NCBI RefSeq assembly: GCF_008364765.1
Contig: NZ_VTUY01000004.1
Location: 1 to 64,000, forward strand
Source of the DNA: Bacillus sp. CH30_1T
Lineage (GTDB): Bacteria; Bacillota; Bacilli; Bacillales; Bacillaceae_B
DNA: 64,000 bases
Direction of reading: 5' to 3'
The position numbers were made by a program, and so were the translations under genes. The stretch's first letter is position 1. Every line of letters starts with the position of its first letter. Of this stretch, positions 18,219-27,299 are shown piece by piece. The notes under the pieces are model-generated. The model searched no databases. It worked only from the letters and a program-made list of their open reading frames with translations, and had not been told where the DNA came from.

Positions 18219-18507
18219 TATGCTTGTCGCCTCTGGTCGAGCCGCCTCCGCTTTTGGTTTCATCCAGCTGTGGCGGCTAGAGGCTCGAGGTCATAAGTCA
18301 AACCTGCCAAAAAGGCAAAGGACGCCTTTCCAGCAGGTTCGTCTTATGCTTGTCGCCTCTGGTCGAGCCGCCTCCGCTTTTGGTTTCATCCAGCTACGGC
18401 GGCTAGAGGCTCGAGGTCATAAGTCAAACCTGCCAAAAAGGCAAAGGGCGCCTTTCCAGCAGGTTCGTCTTATGCTTGTCGCCTCTGGTCGAGCCGCCTC
18501 CGCTTTT
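18219..18507 (-). repeat. Palindromic repeat array A: two full copies and one half copy
   Basis: Read on the minus strand, two full 118-bp copies (18507-18390 and 18381-18264, three differences between them) and a 37-base left half (18255-18219) are separated by an 8-base linker, period 126. Each copy starts AAAAGCGG and ends CAGCTGG or TAGCTGG. Arms pair as GGCGGCT/AGCCGCC, AGAGGC/GCCTCT, CATAAG/CTTATG, around a core hairpin AACCTGC/GCAGGTT and AAAGGC/GCCTTT. The array begins 4 bases after the ylbP stop, in ylbP orientation. The open reading frame across it (18220-18534) is an artefact of the repeat. Confidence 0.95.
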
Positions 18508-18511
18508 GGTA

Positions 18512-18988
18512 TTAACTTATTTTTTGTTCTTTAACTCCTTCAGGGAACCATACGTATGGATTTTCGCCTAAATCTCTTTCCACTTCATATGTCACGGCTG
18601 CGAAGCCCATTTTCTCCCAGAATCCCTGTGATTTAATACGGGAATTTGTTTTAATGGGTAAGCCAAGGCTTTTTGCGAATTCTACCAGCATTTTTCCATA
18701 GCTTTTGTTTTGATATTTTGGTAATACTTCAAGCTTCCATAGCTCCAAGTAATTTTGAGGAGGATCGAAATACTGATCAAATCGGGCATTGCGCTGGTAC
18801 AAACTCATTCTTGCAACCAGTGTATCGCCAAAATAAATTCCATAAAATGGTGATTCGCTATCGTTTTCAATAATGTTTGCTTGTAAGTCTTCTAACATGG
18901 ATAATTCCTGTACACCATATTCTTTAAATTTCTTAAACTCTTCGAGAGTTTTATAGTTTACTTTTAATTTCTCCACTTTCACTGCCAT
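18512..18988 (-). CDS. ylbP: YlbP, GNAT-family N-acetyltransferase
   Basis: This 158-residue GNAT-fold protein has the family core ELWKLEVLPKYQNKSYGKMLVEFAK (about 85-110 and onward), where the Q-x2-S-YG segment is the acetyl-CoA pyrophosphate loop. The N-terminal KFKEYGVQELSMLEDLQ block matches B. subtilis YlbP. The substrate is unknown. The ATG at 18988 follows AGGAGGT; the longer frame to 19099 lacks a ribosome site. The repeat array begins 4 bases after its stop. Confidence 0.9.
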   Translation of the reverse strand: MAVKVEKLKVNYKTLEEFKKFKEYGVQELSMLEDLQANIIENDSESPFYGIYFGDTLVARMSLYQRNARFDQYFDPPQNYLELWKLEVLPKYQNKSYGKMLVEFAKSLGLPIKTNSRIKSQGFWEKMGFAAVTYEVERDLGENPYVWFPEGVKEQKIS

Positions 18989-19126
18989 TGTATGACCTCC
19001 TAAAATGCTGAAAAATATATCTGGAAAACATGATGAATCATGTATCCGTTTACAGCTGATCGTATGATCAAGCAAGTATTTATTATTATTATATAACAAA
19101 TAAACAAAAAATTCTGCACTTAATTA

Positions 19127-19140
19127 AGAAAACGTTTACA
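19127..19140 (+). promoter_or_regulatory. Candidate cre site (CcpA) before the acyl-CoA carboxylase operon
   Basis: The sequence AGAAAACGTTTACA fits the cre consensus TGWNANCGNTNWCA at nine of ten fixed positions (only the first base differs). It lies 79 bases upstream of accC, which suggests carbon catabolite control of the operon. Two GAATTCG copies (near 19153 and 19172) lie just downstream and have no known meaning. Confidence 0.5.
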
Positions 19141-19219
19141 ATAAAGAAGAAGGAATTCGACGATTTTTGTAGAATTCGTAATATGAACAGATGTGTTCTA
19201 TAAAGAAAGGGGAGAGATT

Positions 19220-20569
19220 GTGCAGAAGATTCTAATTGCAAATAGGGGAGAAATTGCTTCAAGAATTATTAAAACCTGTAAACAATTAAACATTCAAACA
19301 GTCGCGGTTTATTCCGATGCAGATCAGGATATGCCCTTTGTTAAAGAAGCGGATATTGCTCACCGCATAGGTGAATCACAAGTGAACCGCTCATACTTGG
19401 TAGTGGACAATATACTCGAAGTTGCGAAAAAGGAAAAAGTGGATGGGATCCATCCTGGATATGGTCTCCTATCAGAAAATGCGGACTTTGCTAGAAGAGT
19501 TGCAGAAGAAGGCATCTCCTTTATTGGACCTGCTCATGATATCATCGAAAAGATGGGCGACAAGGTAGAGGCTAGAAGAGTGATGCAGGATGCGTCCGTA
19601 CCAGTCGTGCCTGGAAGTGATGGAGGAGTGGAATCCCTTGATGCTGCCAAGAGTGTAGCATATGAAATTGGTTATCCTGTTATGTTGAAAGCCAGTGGTG
19701 GAGGCGGGGGAATCGGTATGATTCGCTGTGAAAATGAGCAAGCGCTCGTTCAAAGCTTCGATTCTACTAAAAACCGGGCTAAAGCCTATTTCGGGAAAGA
19801 GGAAGTCTTTCTTGAGAAATGTATTGAAAATGCGAGACACGTTGAAGTGCAAATCTTTGGAGATCATCATGGGAATTTGGTGCATCTATTTGAGCGTAAT
19901 TGCTCTGTGCAAAGACGAAACCAAAAAGTGATAGAAGAATCACCTTCTCCAGGCCTTTCTCGAGAAACGAAGGAGAAAATGTTCGCATCTGCTATCCAAG
20001 CTGGTAAAGCAGTCGACTATACGAATGCTGGAACAGTTGAGTTCATCGTTGATGATGAGGAAAATTTTTATTTTTTGGAAATGAATACACGACTTCAAGT
20101 GGAACATCCGGTCACTGAAACCATCACGGGATTAGATTTAGTGAAGTGGCAGCTTTTGGTAGCTTCTGGAGAGCCTCTTCCTCTTTGCAAACAGGAGGAA
20201 ATCCATATAAACGGTCATGCCATTGAGTTCAGGGTATATGCTGAGGACCCAAAGACTTTTTACCCGTCTCCAGGTCAGCTAACGACCTTACGATGGGGTA
20301 TTGGGGATGATGTTCGAATAGATAGCGGTTATGAAGAAGGGAATAAAGTCACTCCTTTCTATGATCCGATGATTTCTAAATGCATCATCAAGGGAGATGA
20401 TCGTGAAGACGCGTTACATAAAGCCAAGGTCTTCTTTAAAGGGGTAACCATTGAAGGAGTTAAAACAAATGTCACTCTCTTCAAGGATATCATTGAAGAT
20501 AGAGGCTTTATTGAAGGAACTTATACAACGAAATGGCTTCAGGACTTTTTAAAGGCAAACCAGACGTAA
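19220..20569 (+). CDS. Biotin carboxylase subunit of an acyl-CoA carboxylase
   Basis: This 449-residue ATP-grasp enzyme carboxylates biotin on the carrier protein using bicarbonate and ATP. The N-terminal domain ILIANRGEIASRI, the glycine-rich ATP loop KASGGGGGIGM (about 158-168) and the catalytic EMNTRLQVEHPVTE (about 287) are intact. GTG 19220, a few bases after AAAGGGGAG, is the best start. It is the first gene of an operon with a free carrier domain and a carboxyltransferase, the layout of B. subtilis yngH-yngHB-yngE, so a catabolic (propionyl-, methylcrotonyl- or similar) carboxylase is more likely than the acetyl-CoA enzyme. Confidence 0.92.
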   Translation: MQKILIANRGEIASRIIKTCKQLNIQTVAVYSDADQDMPFVKEADIAHRIGESQVNRSYLVVDNILEVAKKEKVDGIHPGYGLLSENADFARRVAEEGISFIGPAHDIIEKMGDKVEARRVMQDASVPVVPGSDGGVESLDAAKSVAYEIGYPVMLKASGGGGGIGMIRCENEQALVQSFDSTKNRAKAYFGKEEVFLEKCIENARHVEVQIFGDHHGNLVHLFERNCSVQRRNQKVIEESPSPGLSRETKEKMFASAIQAGKAVDYTNAGTVEFIVDDEENFYFLEMNTRLQVEHPVTETITGLDLVKWQLLVASGEPLPLCKQEEIHINGHAIEFRVYAEDPKTFYPSPGQLTTLRWGIGDDVRIDSGYEEGNKVTPFYDPMISKCIIKGDDREDALHKAKVFFKGVTIEGVKTNVTLFKDIIEDRGFIEGTYTTKWLQDFLKANQT

Positions 20570-20645
20570 AAACAATAAATACAGGACAATATGCTAGTGT
20601 CTGTAAAGAAATCAACTAAAAGAGAACAAACTGGAGGAATCAATC

Positions 20646-20861
20646 ATGAAGGAAATTACATCATCAATGGCAGGAACGGTTTTAAATGTACTGGTAGAAC
20701 AAGGTGGAGAAGTGTCTGTTGGAGATACTGTCTTAATGCTTGAATCAATGAAAATGGAAATCCCTGTTGAAGCTGAAACGGGAGGGAAGGTTTCTGAAAT
20801 TAAAGTGAGTGTAGGGGATTTTGTCAATGAAGGGGATGTATTACTCGTTATTGAAGGTTAA
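20646..20861 (+). CDS. Biotin carrier protein (biotinyl/lipoyl attachment domain)
   Basis: This 71-residue protein is a bare biotinyl domain with the biotinylation motif ESMKMEIP, Lys36 being the attachment site. It lacks the N-terminal part of a full AccB, as does B. subtilis YngHB. It would shuttle carboxybiotin between the products of the genes on either side. GGAGG stands 8 bases before the ATG. Confidence 0.95.
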   Translation: MKEITSSMAGTVLNVLVEQGGEVSVGDTVLMLESMKMEIPVEAETGGKVSEIKVSVGDFVNEGDVLLVIEG

Positions 20862-20879
20862 CTCGAGTATGCAGACATT

Positions 20880-20910
20880 AAGTCAGAGATGATGTGTTCA
20901 TCTCTGACTT
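20880..20910 (+). other. Stable hairpin between carrier and carboxyltransferase genes
   Basis: A perfect 13-bp stem (AAGTCAGAGATGA with TCATCTCTGACTT) with a 5-base loop lies in the 85-base gap. No real T run follows (GTTTACG), so it is more likely an RNA stabilising, processing or partial attenuation structure than a full terminator. It might set different levels of the two neighbouring proteins. Confidence 0.75.
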
Positions 20911-20946
20911 GTTTACGCTTTTACATAAAACGACGGAGGGGATATT

Positions 20947-22488
20947 ATGTCGACATCTAAAACGATCATCAACACTCTCGAACAAACGAGAGAAAGGATT
21001 ACTTCGGGTGGTCAGCCGAAATATCATGAGAAATTGAAAGAACAGAAAAAGATGTTTGTTCGTGATCGACTTCAACAATTATTTGATAATGGGGATTATC
21101 AAGAAGATGGTATGTTTGCAAACAATAAGGCCGACGATCTGCCTGCGGATGGAGTCGTAACGGCAATTGGAAAGGTTGGAGGACAAACTGTTTGTGTAAT
21201 GGCCAATGATTCCACAGTTAAAGCAGGATCATGGGGAGCAAGAACCGTTGAGAAAATCATTCGAATTCAAGAGACCGCTCTGAATTTAAAAGTGCCTATA
21301 TTTTATTTAGTAGATTCAGCCGGAGCTCGTATTACCGATCAGTTGGATATGTTCCCTAATCGACGTGGGGCAGGAAAGATTTTTCACAATCAAGTGAAAA
21401 TGTCAGGAATGGTTCCGCAAATTTGTGTTCTTTTTGGTCCTTCAGCAGCTGGTGGAGCGTATATCCCTGCTTTTTGTGACATAGTGATCATGGTTGATGG
21501 GAATGCGTCTATGTATCTTGGTTCTCCTCGAATGGCAGAGAAAGTGATCGGTGAGAAAGTAACGCTTGAAGAAATGGGTGGTGCAAGAATGCACTGCACT
21601 GTCAGTGGATGTGGAGATCTTCTTGCAGCATCTGAAGAGGAAGCGATTGAAGAAGCGAAGAGATATATAAGTTATTTCCCAGCGAATTATCAGCACAAGC
21701 CTGACGTTAAGGAAGGCCTCGCTCCTAAGCATGAGAAGCTGTTAGAAGACATTATCCCGGAACACCAAAATGCACCTTTTAATATGTACGATTGCATCGA
21801 TACATTAATTGATGAAGGAAGTTTCTTTGAAATGAAAAAACTTTTCGCTCCTGAATTAATCACGGGCTTTGGGCGCATGGATGGTAAAGTGGTCGGGATC
21901 ATTGCCAACCAGCCAAAGGTAAAGGGAGGAGTCCTTTTCCATGATTCTGCGGACAAGGGGGCAAAATTCATCCAGCTATGTGATGCCTTCCATATTCCGT
22001 TGTTATTCCTGGCTGATGTGCCCGGGTTTATGATAGGAACAAAAGTGGAGAGAGCCGGGATCATTCGCCATGGAGCAAAGTTGATAGCTGCCATGAGTTC
22101 TGCAACGGTTACGAAGATATCTGTCATTGTAAGAAAAGCATACGGCGCCGGTCTATATGCAATGGCTGGTCCAGCTTTTGATCCGGATGTTTGTATTGCC
22201 CTCCCTACAGCCCAAATTGCTGTAATGGGACCGGAAGCAGCCGTAAATGCGGTTTATTCAAATAAGATACAAGCTATCGAAGATCCAAAAGAGAGAATTC
22301 AATATGTCCAAGAAAAGCAGAAGGAATATAAAGAGCATATAGATATTTATAAATTGGCATCGGAATTAATTGTAGATGAAATTACAGCACCGAATGAGTT
22401 GCGTTCTGTATTAATTCAACGTTATAAACTTTATGAAACCAAAGATGTTCAATTTAGTGAAAGAAAACATCCCGTATATCCTGTTTAA
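20947..22488 (+). CDS. Acyl-CoA carboxylase carboxyltransferase (beta) subunit, YngE/MmdA type
   Basis: This 513-residue protein is a full carboxyltransferase with N-terminal (about 1-260) and C-terminal (about 270-513) crotonase-like halves. Glycine-rich blocks DSAGARI, GPSAAGGAYIPAF and, in the second half, FLADVPGFMIGTKVE and RKAYGAGLYAM bind acyl-CoA and carboxybiotin. The size and motifs match propionyl/methylcrotonyl-CoA carboxylase beta chains and B. subtilis YngE. It takes the carboxyl from the upstream carrier protein. The substrate cannot be read with certainty. Ribosome site GGAGGGG is strong. Confidence 0.92.
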   Translation: MSTSKTIINTLEQTRERITSGGQPKYHEKLKEQKKMFVRDRLQQLFDNGDYQEDGMFANNKADDLPADGVVTAIGKVGGQTVCVMANDSTVKAGSWGARTVEKIIRIQETALNLKVPIFYLVDSAGARITDQLDMFPNRRGAGKIFHNQVKMSGMVPQICVLFGPSAAGGAYIPAFCDIVIMVDGNASMYLGSPRMAEKVIGEKVTLEEMGGARMHCTVSGCGDLLAASEEEAIEEAKRYISYFPANYQHKPDVKEGLAPKHEKLLEDIIPEHQNAPFNMYDCIDTLIDEGSFFEMKKLFAPELITGFGRMDGKVVGIIANQPKVKGGVLFHDSADKGAKFIQLCDAFHIPLLFLADVPGFMIGTKVERAGIIRHGAKLIAAMSSATVTKISVIVRKAYGAGLYAMAGPAFDPDVCIALPTAQIAVMGPEAAVNAVYSNKIQAIEDPKERIQYVQEKQKEYKEHIDIYKLASELIVDEITAPNELRSVLIQRYKLYETKDVQFSERKHPVYPV

Positions 22489-22502
22489 ACAATGTTAGGT
22501 AT

Positions 22503-22533
22503 GGCTCGTTCCTTTGGGACGAGTCTTTTCTTT
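22503..22533 (+). terminator. Terminator of the acyl-CoA carboxylase operon
   Basis: A 10-base stem (GGCTCGTTCC with GGGACGAGTC, using G-T pairs) with a 3-base loop is followed by TTTTCTTT. Confidence 0.8.
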
Positions 22534-22625
22534 CGAGTAAAGGGTGATTCTTTTAGCCTATGGTTTTCTAGTTGCCGAAAATTTGGTAAACTATTCTTAA
22601 AAACATGTACGAGTAAGGAGTCATT

Positions 22626-23522
22626 ATGAAAATAGGGATCGTTGGAGGAGGAGCAGTTGGGCTTTTATTTGCAGGGTATTTGAGCCAAAAGTTTAATGTC
22701 ACACTTATAGTAAGGAGAGAGGCGCAGGTTCAGAGCCTGTTAATGAACGGTATAACTGTACATAAAGGAGGCTCTTCATTCACAACACGAGTCCACTCGG
22801 ATCTTATTACAGAAGTTCCCTTGAAGTTTGACTTCGTCATTGTGGCAGTGAAGGAATATGATTTGAAACCCCTGGAACATGTGTTGGAACTTATGGATAA
22901 GGATCAGCCACTATTATTTCTTCAGAATGGAATTGGGCATTTGGAATGGGTGAAATCTTTGCCCCACCACAATTTACTAGCGGGTTCCGTAGAGCATGGT
23001 GCTCTGAAAGAAAACGACCACGCGCTCCATCATTTAGGAGAAGGAAAGACAAATCTTGCTTTAATTAAAGGAGAATGGGGAGTTGTAGAAGAATTAGTAT
23101 CACAGAGTATTCCTTCATTTCCATTCATATTAAAACAAGACTTTGAGGAAATGCTCCTAACTAAGTTATTCGTCAATGTACTAATTAACCCTCTCACGGC
23201 TTTGACCCGGGTAAAGAACGGGAAGCTGGTTGAAAACCCACATCTTCATCAATTACAAAGGGACTTATTCCAAGAAATGCTTCTCCTATTTCCTCATATG
23301 GAAAGAATTGTTTCTTTTGAAGGGGTGGAGGATATTTGCAAAAATACATACCAAAACAGGTCTTCCATGCTAAAAGACATTGAATCACAAAGGAAAACAG
23401 AAATAGAGTCTATCATAGGCTTTCTTCTGGAAAAAGCACAAAAAGAACACCATTTTGTACCCATCATGAATGTAATATACAGATTAGTTAAAGGAATTGA
23501 AAGAGAAGGTCTGGGGGGATAA
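22626..23522 (+). CDS. panE: 2-Dehydropantoate 2-reductase
   Basis: This 298-residue NADPH-dependent enzyme reduces ketopantoate to pantoate for coenzyme A synthesis. The N-terminal Rossmann motif GIVGGGAVGLLFAG (4-17) and the conserved VAVKEYD and FLQNGIGH blocks are present. KLFVNVLINPLTALT contains the catalytic Lys and the Asn region of the ApbA/PanE C-terminal domain. It equals B. subtilis ylbQ. AAGGAG precedes the ATG. The next gene starts one base after the stop. Confidence 0.93.
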   Translation: MKIGIVGGGAVGLLFAGYLSQKFNVTLIVRREAQVQSLLMNGITVHKGGSSFTTRVHSDLITEVPLKFDFVIVAVKEYDLKPLEHVLELMDKDQPLLFLQNGIGHLEWVKSLPHHNLLAGSVEHGALKENDHALHHLGEGKTNLALIKGEWGVVEELVSQSIPSFPFILKQDFEEMLLTKLFVNVLINPLTALTRVKNGKLVENPHLHQLQRDLFQEMLLLFPHMERIVSFEGVEDICKNTYQNRSSMLKDIESQRKTEIESIIGFLLEKAQKEHHFVPIMNVIYRLVKGIEREGLGG

Positions 23523-23523
23523 A

Positions 23524-23910
23524 ATGGCTTCGATTTTTTCAACCATCATTGCCATATTTGTGTTAATCCCGTTTTTGGGATATTTCATCAGTTTCATTCT
23601 AGCGAAAGAGATCATGAAGAACCATCGGAAAGCCGTTCATCTGGCCATCGATGTAACAACCTTTCTATTAATCGTCTCGGTTCACTTCATTGTCATCGCC
23701 ATTTGGCAAACCTCTTATCTTTGGCTGATCTTCCTTATCATTTGCTCCATTGGAGTTCTATTTGCCATCATGTATTGGAAAGCAAAGGGGGAGATTCACT
23801 ACCCTAAGGTGCTGAGAGGTTTCTGGCGACTGAACTTTCTGTTATTCTTTACTGCTTACATAACACTGATGATCACAGGATTGATCCTTCGTATTCTTGA
23901 TTTATATTAG
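23524..23910 (+). CDS. DUF3397 family membrane protein
   Basis: This 128-residue protein has four hydrophobic helices (roughly 5-25, 40-62, 66-84, 103-125) and fits the DUF3397 family found beside panE and bshC in Bacilli. Function unknown. ATG 23524 is chosen because GGGGGG lies just upstream; the frame opens 27 bases earlier inside panE. It is probably coupled to panE. Confidence 0.85.
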   Translation: MASIFSTIIAIFVLIPFLGYFISFILAKEIMKNHRKAVHLAIDVTTFLLIVSVHFIVIAIWQTSYLWLIFLIICSIGVLFAIMYWKAKGEIHYPKVLRGFWRLNFLLFFTAYITLMITGLILRILDLY

Positions 23911-23999
23911 AAATTCAACAGGCAAGTTTTTTCCTTTTCTTAATGTAGAATGATATACTCATCGTTAGGATATAAAGAGCTAGAAAAGGAGTCATTCAA

Positions 24000-25619
24000 A
24001 TGGAAGTGGAAAGCTTAAACATTCCAGCAATAAATAAGTTCGCCTCTCAATATTTAAAAAAAGAAGAGCCAGTCACTTCTTTTTTTCACTATAACGTAAA
24101 CAGTTCTTCCGTCTTTTCTGATCGGATGAAAGATTTAGCTTCTCGTCAGTTTCAGAGAGAGGATCTTGCAGAATGTATATCTTCTTATATGAAGTCATTG
24201 CCGTCATCTGAAAAGGTAGAAGAATCATTGGGGAAATTGAGAAACGATGCCGTAACCGTCATCGCTGGGCAACAGGCCGGTCTAATGACTGGTCCACTCT
24301 ACACAATACATAAAATCATTTCGGTCATTCAACTAGCCAGGCAACAGGAAGCCAAGTTAAAGCATCCTGTTGTACCTGTTTTTTGGATTGCGGGTGAAGA
24401 TCATGATTATCAAGAAGTGAATCATATATACGTTGAAAAAGGATCAAAGCTTGAAAAGGTCGGATATCCGGAGAGAGTAGTAGAAAAGAAAATGACCTCT
24501 CATATTACGTATAATAAAACTGTAATGAAGAAATGGCTTGATGACATATTAGTGATGCTGGGAGAAACAGAACATACAAATCAGCTGTCATCTGACCTTA
24601 CTAAGATGATTGAAGACGAAGAAGATATTGTTCGATTCTTTGCCCATTTTGTGATGAGCTTATTCAAAGATTTCGGATTATTGGTCATCGATTCTGCTTA
24701 TCCACTATTAAGGAAGCTTGAATCAAGACATTTTCACCATTTGATTGAAAACAGTCAATCCATCACAGATAAGGTGCTTGAGCAACAAGAAGAAATCCGG
24801 AAGAATGGGTATGGAACTCAATTGGACATTTCCCCTATAGCCGCCAATCTCTTTATCCAACTTCAGGATGAACGTGCTTTGTTAGAGAGAGAAGGGAACA
24901 AGTTCTTTGAGAAGAATAGTGGTAAAGCATATTCCGGTCTTGAATTGCTATCCATTCTGGATGAAAGTCCAGAATCATTCAGCAATAATGTTGTCACTAG
25001 ACCCATGATGCAAGAATGGTTATTTCCAACACTCGCATTTGTGGCCGGCCCTGGCGAAATTGCCTATTGGGGTGAATTGAAAAAAGCCTTTGAATATGTG
25101 GGCTTGAAAATGCCTCCGGTTGTCCCGAGGTTAAATATAACAATAGTGGAACGAGAAATAGATAAGAGAATCCAAGATCTTCAATTGACTCTGCATGGAG
25201 TGATTACAGAAGGGGTTTCTACAGCTCGTAATGCATTTTGGAAATCCCTCGAGCGCCCGGATTTAGAGTTTGAAATGATGGAAATCCAGGAAGAACTGCA
25301 GCGTAAATATGAAAAGATTCGCGAACAGGCAGTTAGTATTGATCAAGGGTTACATCCGATCATTGATAAGAATCTTGAATTCCACTTGAGTCAATTCGAA
25401 TATCTGCGCAACAAAGTGGACAAAGCCTTGAAGGATAAGAATTCTTTAACCTTCAATCAATTCATGAAGGTGGAAAACAGCATCAGACCAAATGAAGGCC
25501 CACAGGAAAGAACGTGGAATGTCCTTTATTTCTTAAACAAATACGGACTTGATTTTGTAAAAGACCTGACACTTCTTGAATTTACATTTGATGGGACTCA
25601 CAAAGTGGTATATATCTAA
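24000..25619 (+). CDS. bshC: Bacillithiol synthesis protein BshC (putative cysteine ligase)
   Basis: This 539-residue protein matches BshC in length and key blocks (AGQQAGLMTGPLYTIHK, PVFWIAGEDHD, GPGEIAYWGELK, and a C-terminal coiled coil around 415-480). BshC performs or supports the last step of bacillithiol synthesis, adding cysteine to GlcN-malate. The presence of this pathway fits a Firmicute. AAAGGAG precedes the ATG. It lies just upstream of mraZ, as in B. subtilis (yllA). Confidence 0.95.
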   Translation: MEVESLNIPAINKFASQYLKKEEPVTSFFHYNVNSSSVFSDRMKDLASRQFQREDLAECISSYMKSLPSSEKVEESLGKLRNDAVTVIAGQQAGLMTGPLYTIHKIISVIQLARQQEAKLKHPVVPVFWIAGEDHDYQEVNHIYVEKGSKLEKVGYPERVVEKKMTSHITYNKTVMKKWLDDILVMLGETEHTNQLSSDLTKMIEDEEDIVRFFAHFVMSLFKDFGLLVIDSAYPLLRKLESRHFHHLIENSQSITDKVLEQQEEIRKNGYGTQLDISPIAANLFIQLQDERALLEREGNKFFEKNSGKAYSGLELLSILDESPESFSNNVVTRPMMQEWLFPTLAFVAGPGEIAYWGELKKAFEYVGLKMPPVVPRLNITIVEREIDKRIQDLQLTLHGVITEGVSTARNAFWKSLERPDLEFEMMEIQEELQRKYEKIREQAVSIDQGLHPIIDKNLEFHLSQFEYLRNKVDKALKDKNSLTFNQFMKVENSIRPNEGPQERTWNVLYFLNKYGLDFVKDLTLLEFTFDGTHKVVYI

Positions 25620-25663
25620 TTGAAGGCATGTTCGGTATTAAAAGTCTCGACAAGTAAAAAAAT

Positions 25664-25707
25664 AAAAGGACCTAATTCGTTTTATATTGCGAATTAGGTC
25701 CTTTTTA
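25664..25707. terminator. Terminator between bshC and the dcw cluster
   Basis: A perfect 16-bp stem (25664-25679 with 25690-25705) with a 10-base loop is followed by TTTTTA. It separates the bshC unit from mraZ. Confidence 0.93.
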
Positions 25708-25813
25708 CGTTGTATAAAGACAAATTTCACTTGTGAAAAATTGTCTGGAAAAGAGAGAAAAACACTAATGAAAAATAGAGGGAATATTTTGCAAGTAAAG
25801 AATTTAGAAAAGA

Positions 25814-25858
25814 GTGGAGAAAAGTGGGGGGATGTGGTACATTTGTGTTAGAAAGTGG
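25814..25858 (+). promoter_or_regulatory. MraZ operator: GTGG repeats with 10-bp period
   Basis: GTGG occurs at 25814, 25824 and 25834, exactly ten bases apart, with GTGT at 25845 and GTGG at 25855, each usually preceded by A-rich or GA sequence (AAAGTGG, AGAGTGG). MraZ proteins are known to bind short G-rich direct repeats at this spacing and repress their own operon. The last repeat also serves as the mraZ ribosome site. No clear -35/-10 pair was identified just upstream. Confidence 0.75.
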
Positions 25859-25869
25859 GGGCAGTGCAT

Positions 25870-26301
25870 ATGTTCATGGGCGAATATCAACATAACATTG
25901 ATAATAAAGGCCGTTTAATCGTACCTGCCAAGTTCCGTGATCACCTCGGAGATTCATTTGTCATTACCCGAGGATTGGATCAATGTTTATTTGGTTATCC
26001 CATGGATGAGTGGCGAGCTCTTGAAGACAAGCTCAAAGCCCTACCACTGACTAAAAAAGATGCCCGTGCCTTCACTCGATTCTTCTTCTCGGGAGCAACT
26101 GAGAGCGAATTAGATAAGACGGGTAGGGTGAATATTCCTGCTACACTTGTGAATTATGCACAATTAGATAAAGAATGCATTATTTTAGGAGTTTCCAATC
26201 GAATTGAGATTTGGAGTAAATCATTATGGGAAGACTATTTCACACAGTCTGAAGATTCATTTGCTGAGCTTGCAGAGAATATGGTAGGGTTTGATATTTA
26301 A
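25870..26301 (+). CDS. mraZ: Transcriptional regulator MraZ
   Basis: This 143-residue protein consists of two AbrB-like SpoVT halves (about 5-50 and 80-125) with the family DKxGR motifs: [15 protein letters not shown] and [14 protein letters not shown]. It forms a ring and binds the repeats upstream to repress the dcw cluster. The ATG at 25870 gives the standard N terminus MFMGEYQH; the in-frame GTG at 25855 is within the GTGGGGG ribosome site. Confidence 0.95.
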   Translation: MFMGEYQHNIDNKGRLIVPAKFRDHLGDSFVITRGLDQCLFGYPMDEWRALEDKLKALPLTKKDARAFTRFFFSGATESELDKTGRVNIPATLVNYAQLDKECIILGVSNRIEIWSKSLWEDYFTQSEDSFAELAENMVGFDI

Positions 26302-26338
26302 CCCCCACAAAACGTTCGATTGGAAAGGTGAATTCAAC

Positions 26339-27274
26339 ATGTTTAAACATACAACTGTATTATTAAAAGAAACGGTGGATGGCCTGAATATTAAAGAAGA
26401 TGGAGTTTATGTAGATTGTACTCTGGGTGGAGCAGGGCATAGCGAGTATCTTGTGAACCAGTTATCACCGGGGGGGCATCTGTATTGCTTCGACCAGGAT
26501 GAAACAGCCATCAACCACGCAAAAGAAAAGCTTTCATCCTACCAGGATAGAGTTACATTCGTTCAATCTAATTTCCGTAATCTAAAGGAAGAACTTGAAC
26601 AACTTGGAGTACATAGTGTGGATGGGATTTTATACGACCTTGGTGTGTCATCGCCCCAATTGGATACTCCGGAAAGAGGGTTCAGTTATCACCATGATGC
26701 TCCACTCGACATGAGAATGGACTTGCAAGGTGAAGTAACCGCTTATGATGTGGTTAATCATTGGTCGTTTGAAGATTTGGTTCGGATTTTTTATCGATAT
26801 GGAGAAGAAAAGTTCTCTAAGCAAATCGCGAGAAAAATTGAAGCGGCCCGTGATTTGAAGGCCATTGAAACAACGAGTGAACTTGTCGATCTCATTAAGG
26901 ATGGTATCCCTGCACCTGCAAGACGAAAAGGCGGTCATCCGGCTAAGAGAGTCTTCCAAGCCATACGAATTGCAGTGAATGATGAATTGGGAGCATTTGA
27001 AGATTCACTTGAACAAGCCATAGAGCTTCTTCATAAGGGAGGAAGGGTGAGCGTGATTACATTCCATTCCCTAGAAGACCGTATTTGCAAAACGATGTTC
27101 AAAGAGAAGGCATCAGGACCTGACCTGCCTCCGGGATTACCGATTATTCCTGAAGGTTATGAAGCAGAACTGAAGCTTATAACGAGAAAACCGATCCTGC
27201 CTAGTGATGACGAATTGGAAGAAAATAATCGCGCTAGGTCAGCTAAATTAAGAATCGCAGAAAAAAATATATAA
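26339..27274 (+). CDS. rsmH: 16S rRNA (cytosine1402-N4)-methyltransferase RsmH
   Basis: This 311-residue SAM-dependent enzyme (formerly MraW) methylates N4 of C1402 in 16S rRNA. The N terminus [16 protein letters not shown] motif [18 protein letters not shown] (about 34-46), [11 protein letters not shown] and [10 protein letters not shown] blocks are intact, with an inserted helical domain in the middle. ATG 26339 follows AAAGGTG. It is the second gene of the dcw cluster, directly after mraZ. Confidence 0.96.
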   Translation: MFKHTTVLLKETVDGLNIKEDGVYVDCTLGGAGHSEYLVNQLSPGGHLYCFDQDETAINHAKEKLSSYQDRVTFVQSNFRNLKEELEQLGVHSVDGILYDLGVSSPQLDTPERGFSYHHDAPLDMRMDLQGEVTAYDVVNHWSFEDLVRIFYRYGEEKFSKQIARKIEAARDLKAIETTSELVDLIKDGIPAPARRKGGHPAKRVFQAIRIAVNDELGAFEDSLEQAIELLHKGGRVSVITFHSLEDRICKTMFKEKASGPDLPPGLPIIPEGYEAELKLITRKPILPSDDELEENNRARSAKLRIAEKNI

Positions 27275-27299
27275 ATAGAAGGAAACAGGAGGGAGATTT

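Noticed and set aside
18220..18534. 104-codon + strand ORF with internal repeats
   Set aside because: It lies entirely in palindromic repeat array A and encodes the repeat in translation; there is no ribosome site, and the frame exists only because the period of 126 is divisible by 3.
18512..19099. Longer YlbP (195 codons)
   Set aside because: The added 37 codons have no ribosome site, while AGGAGGT stands right before the ATG at 18988 and gives the known family N terminus.
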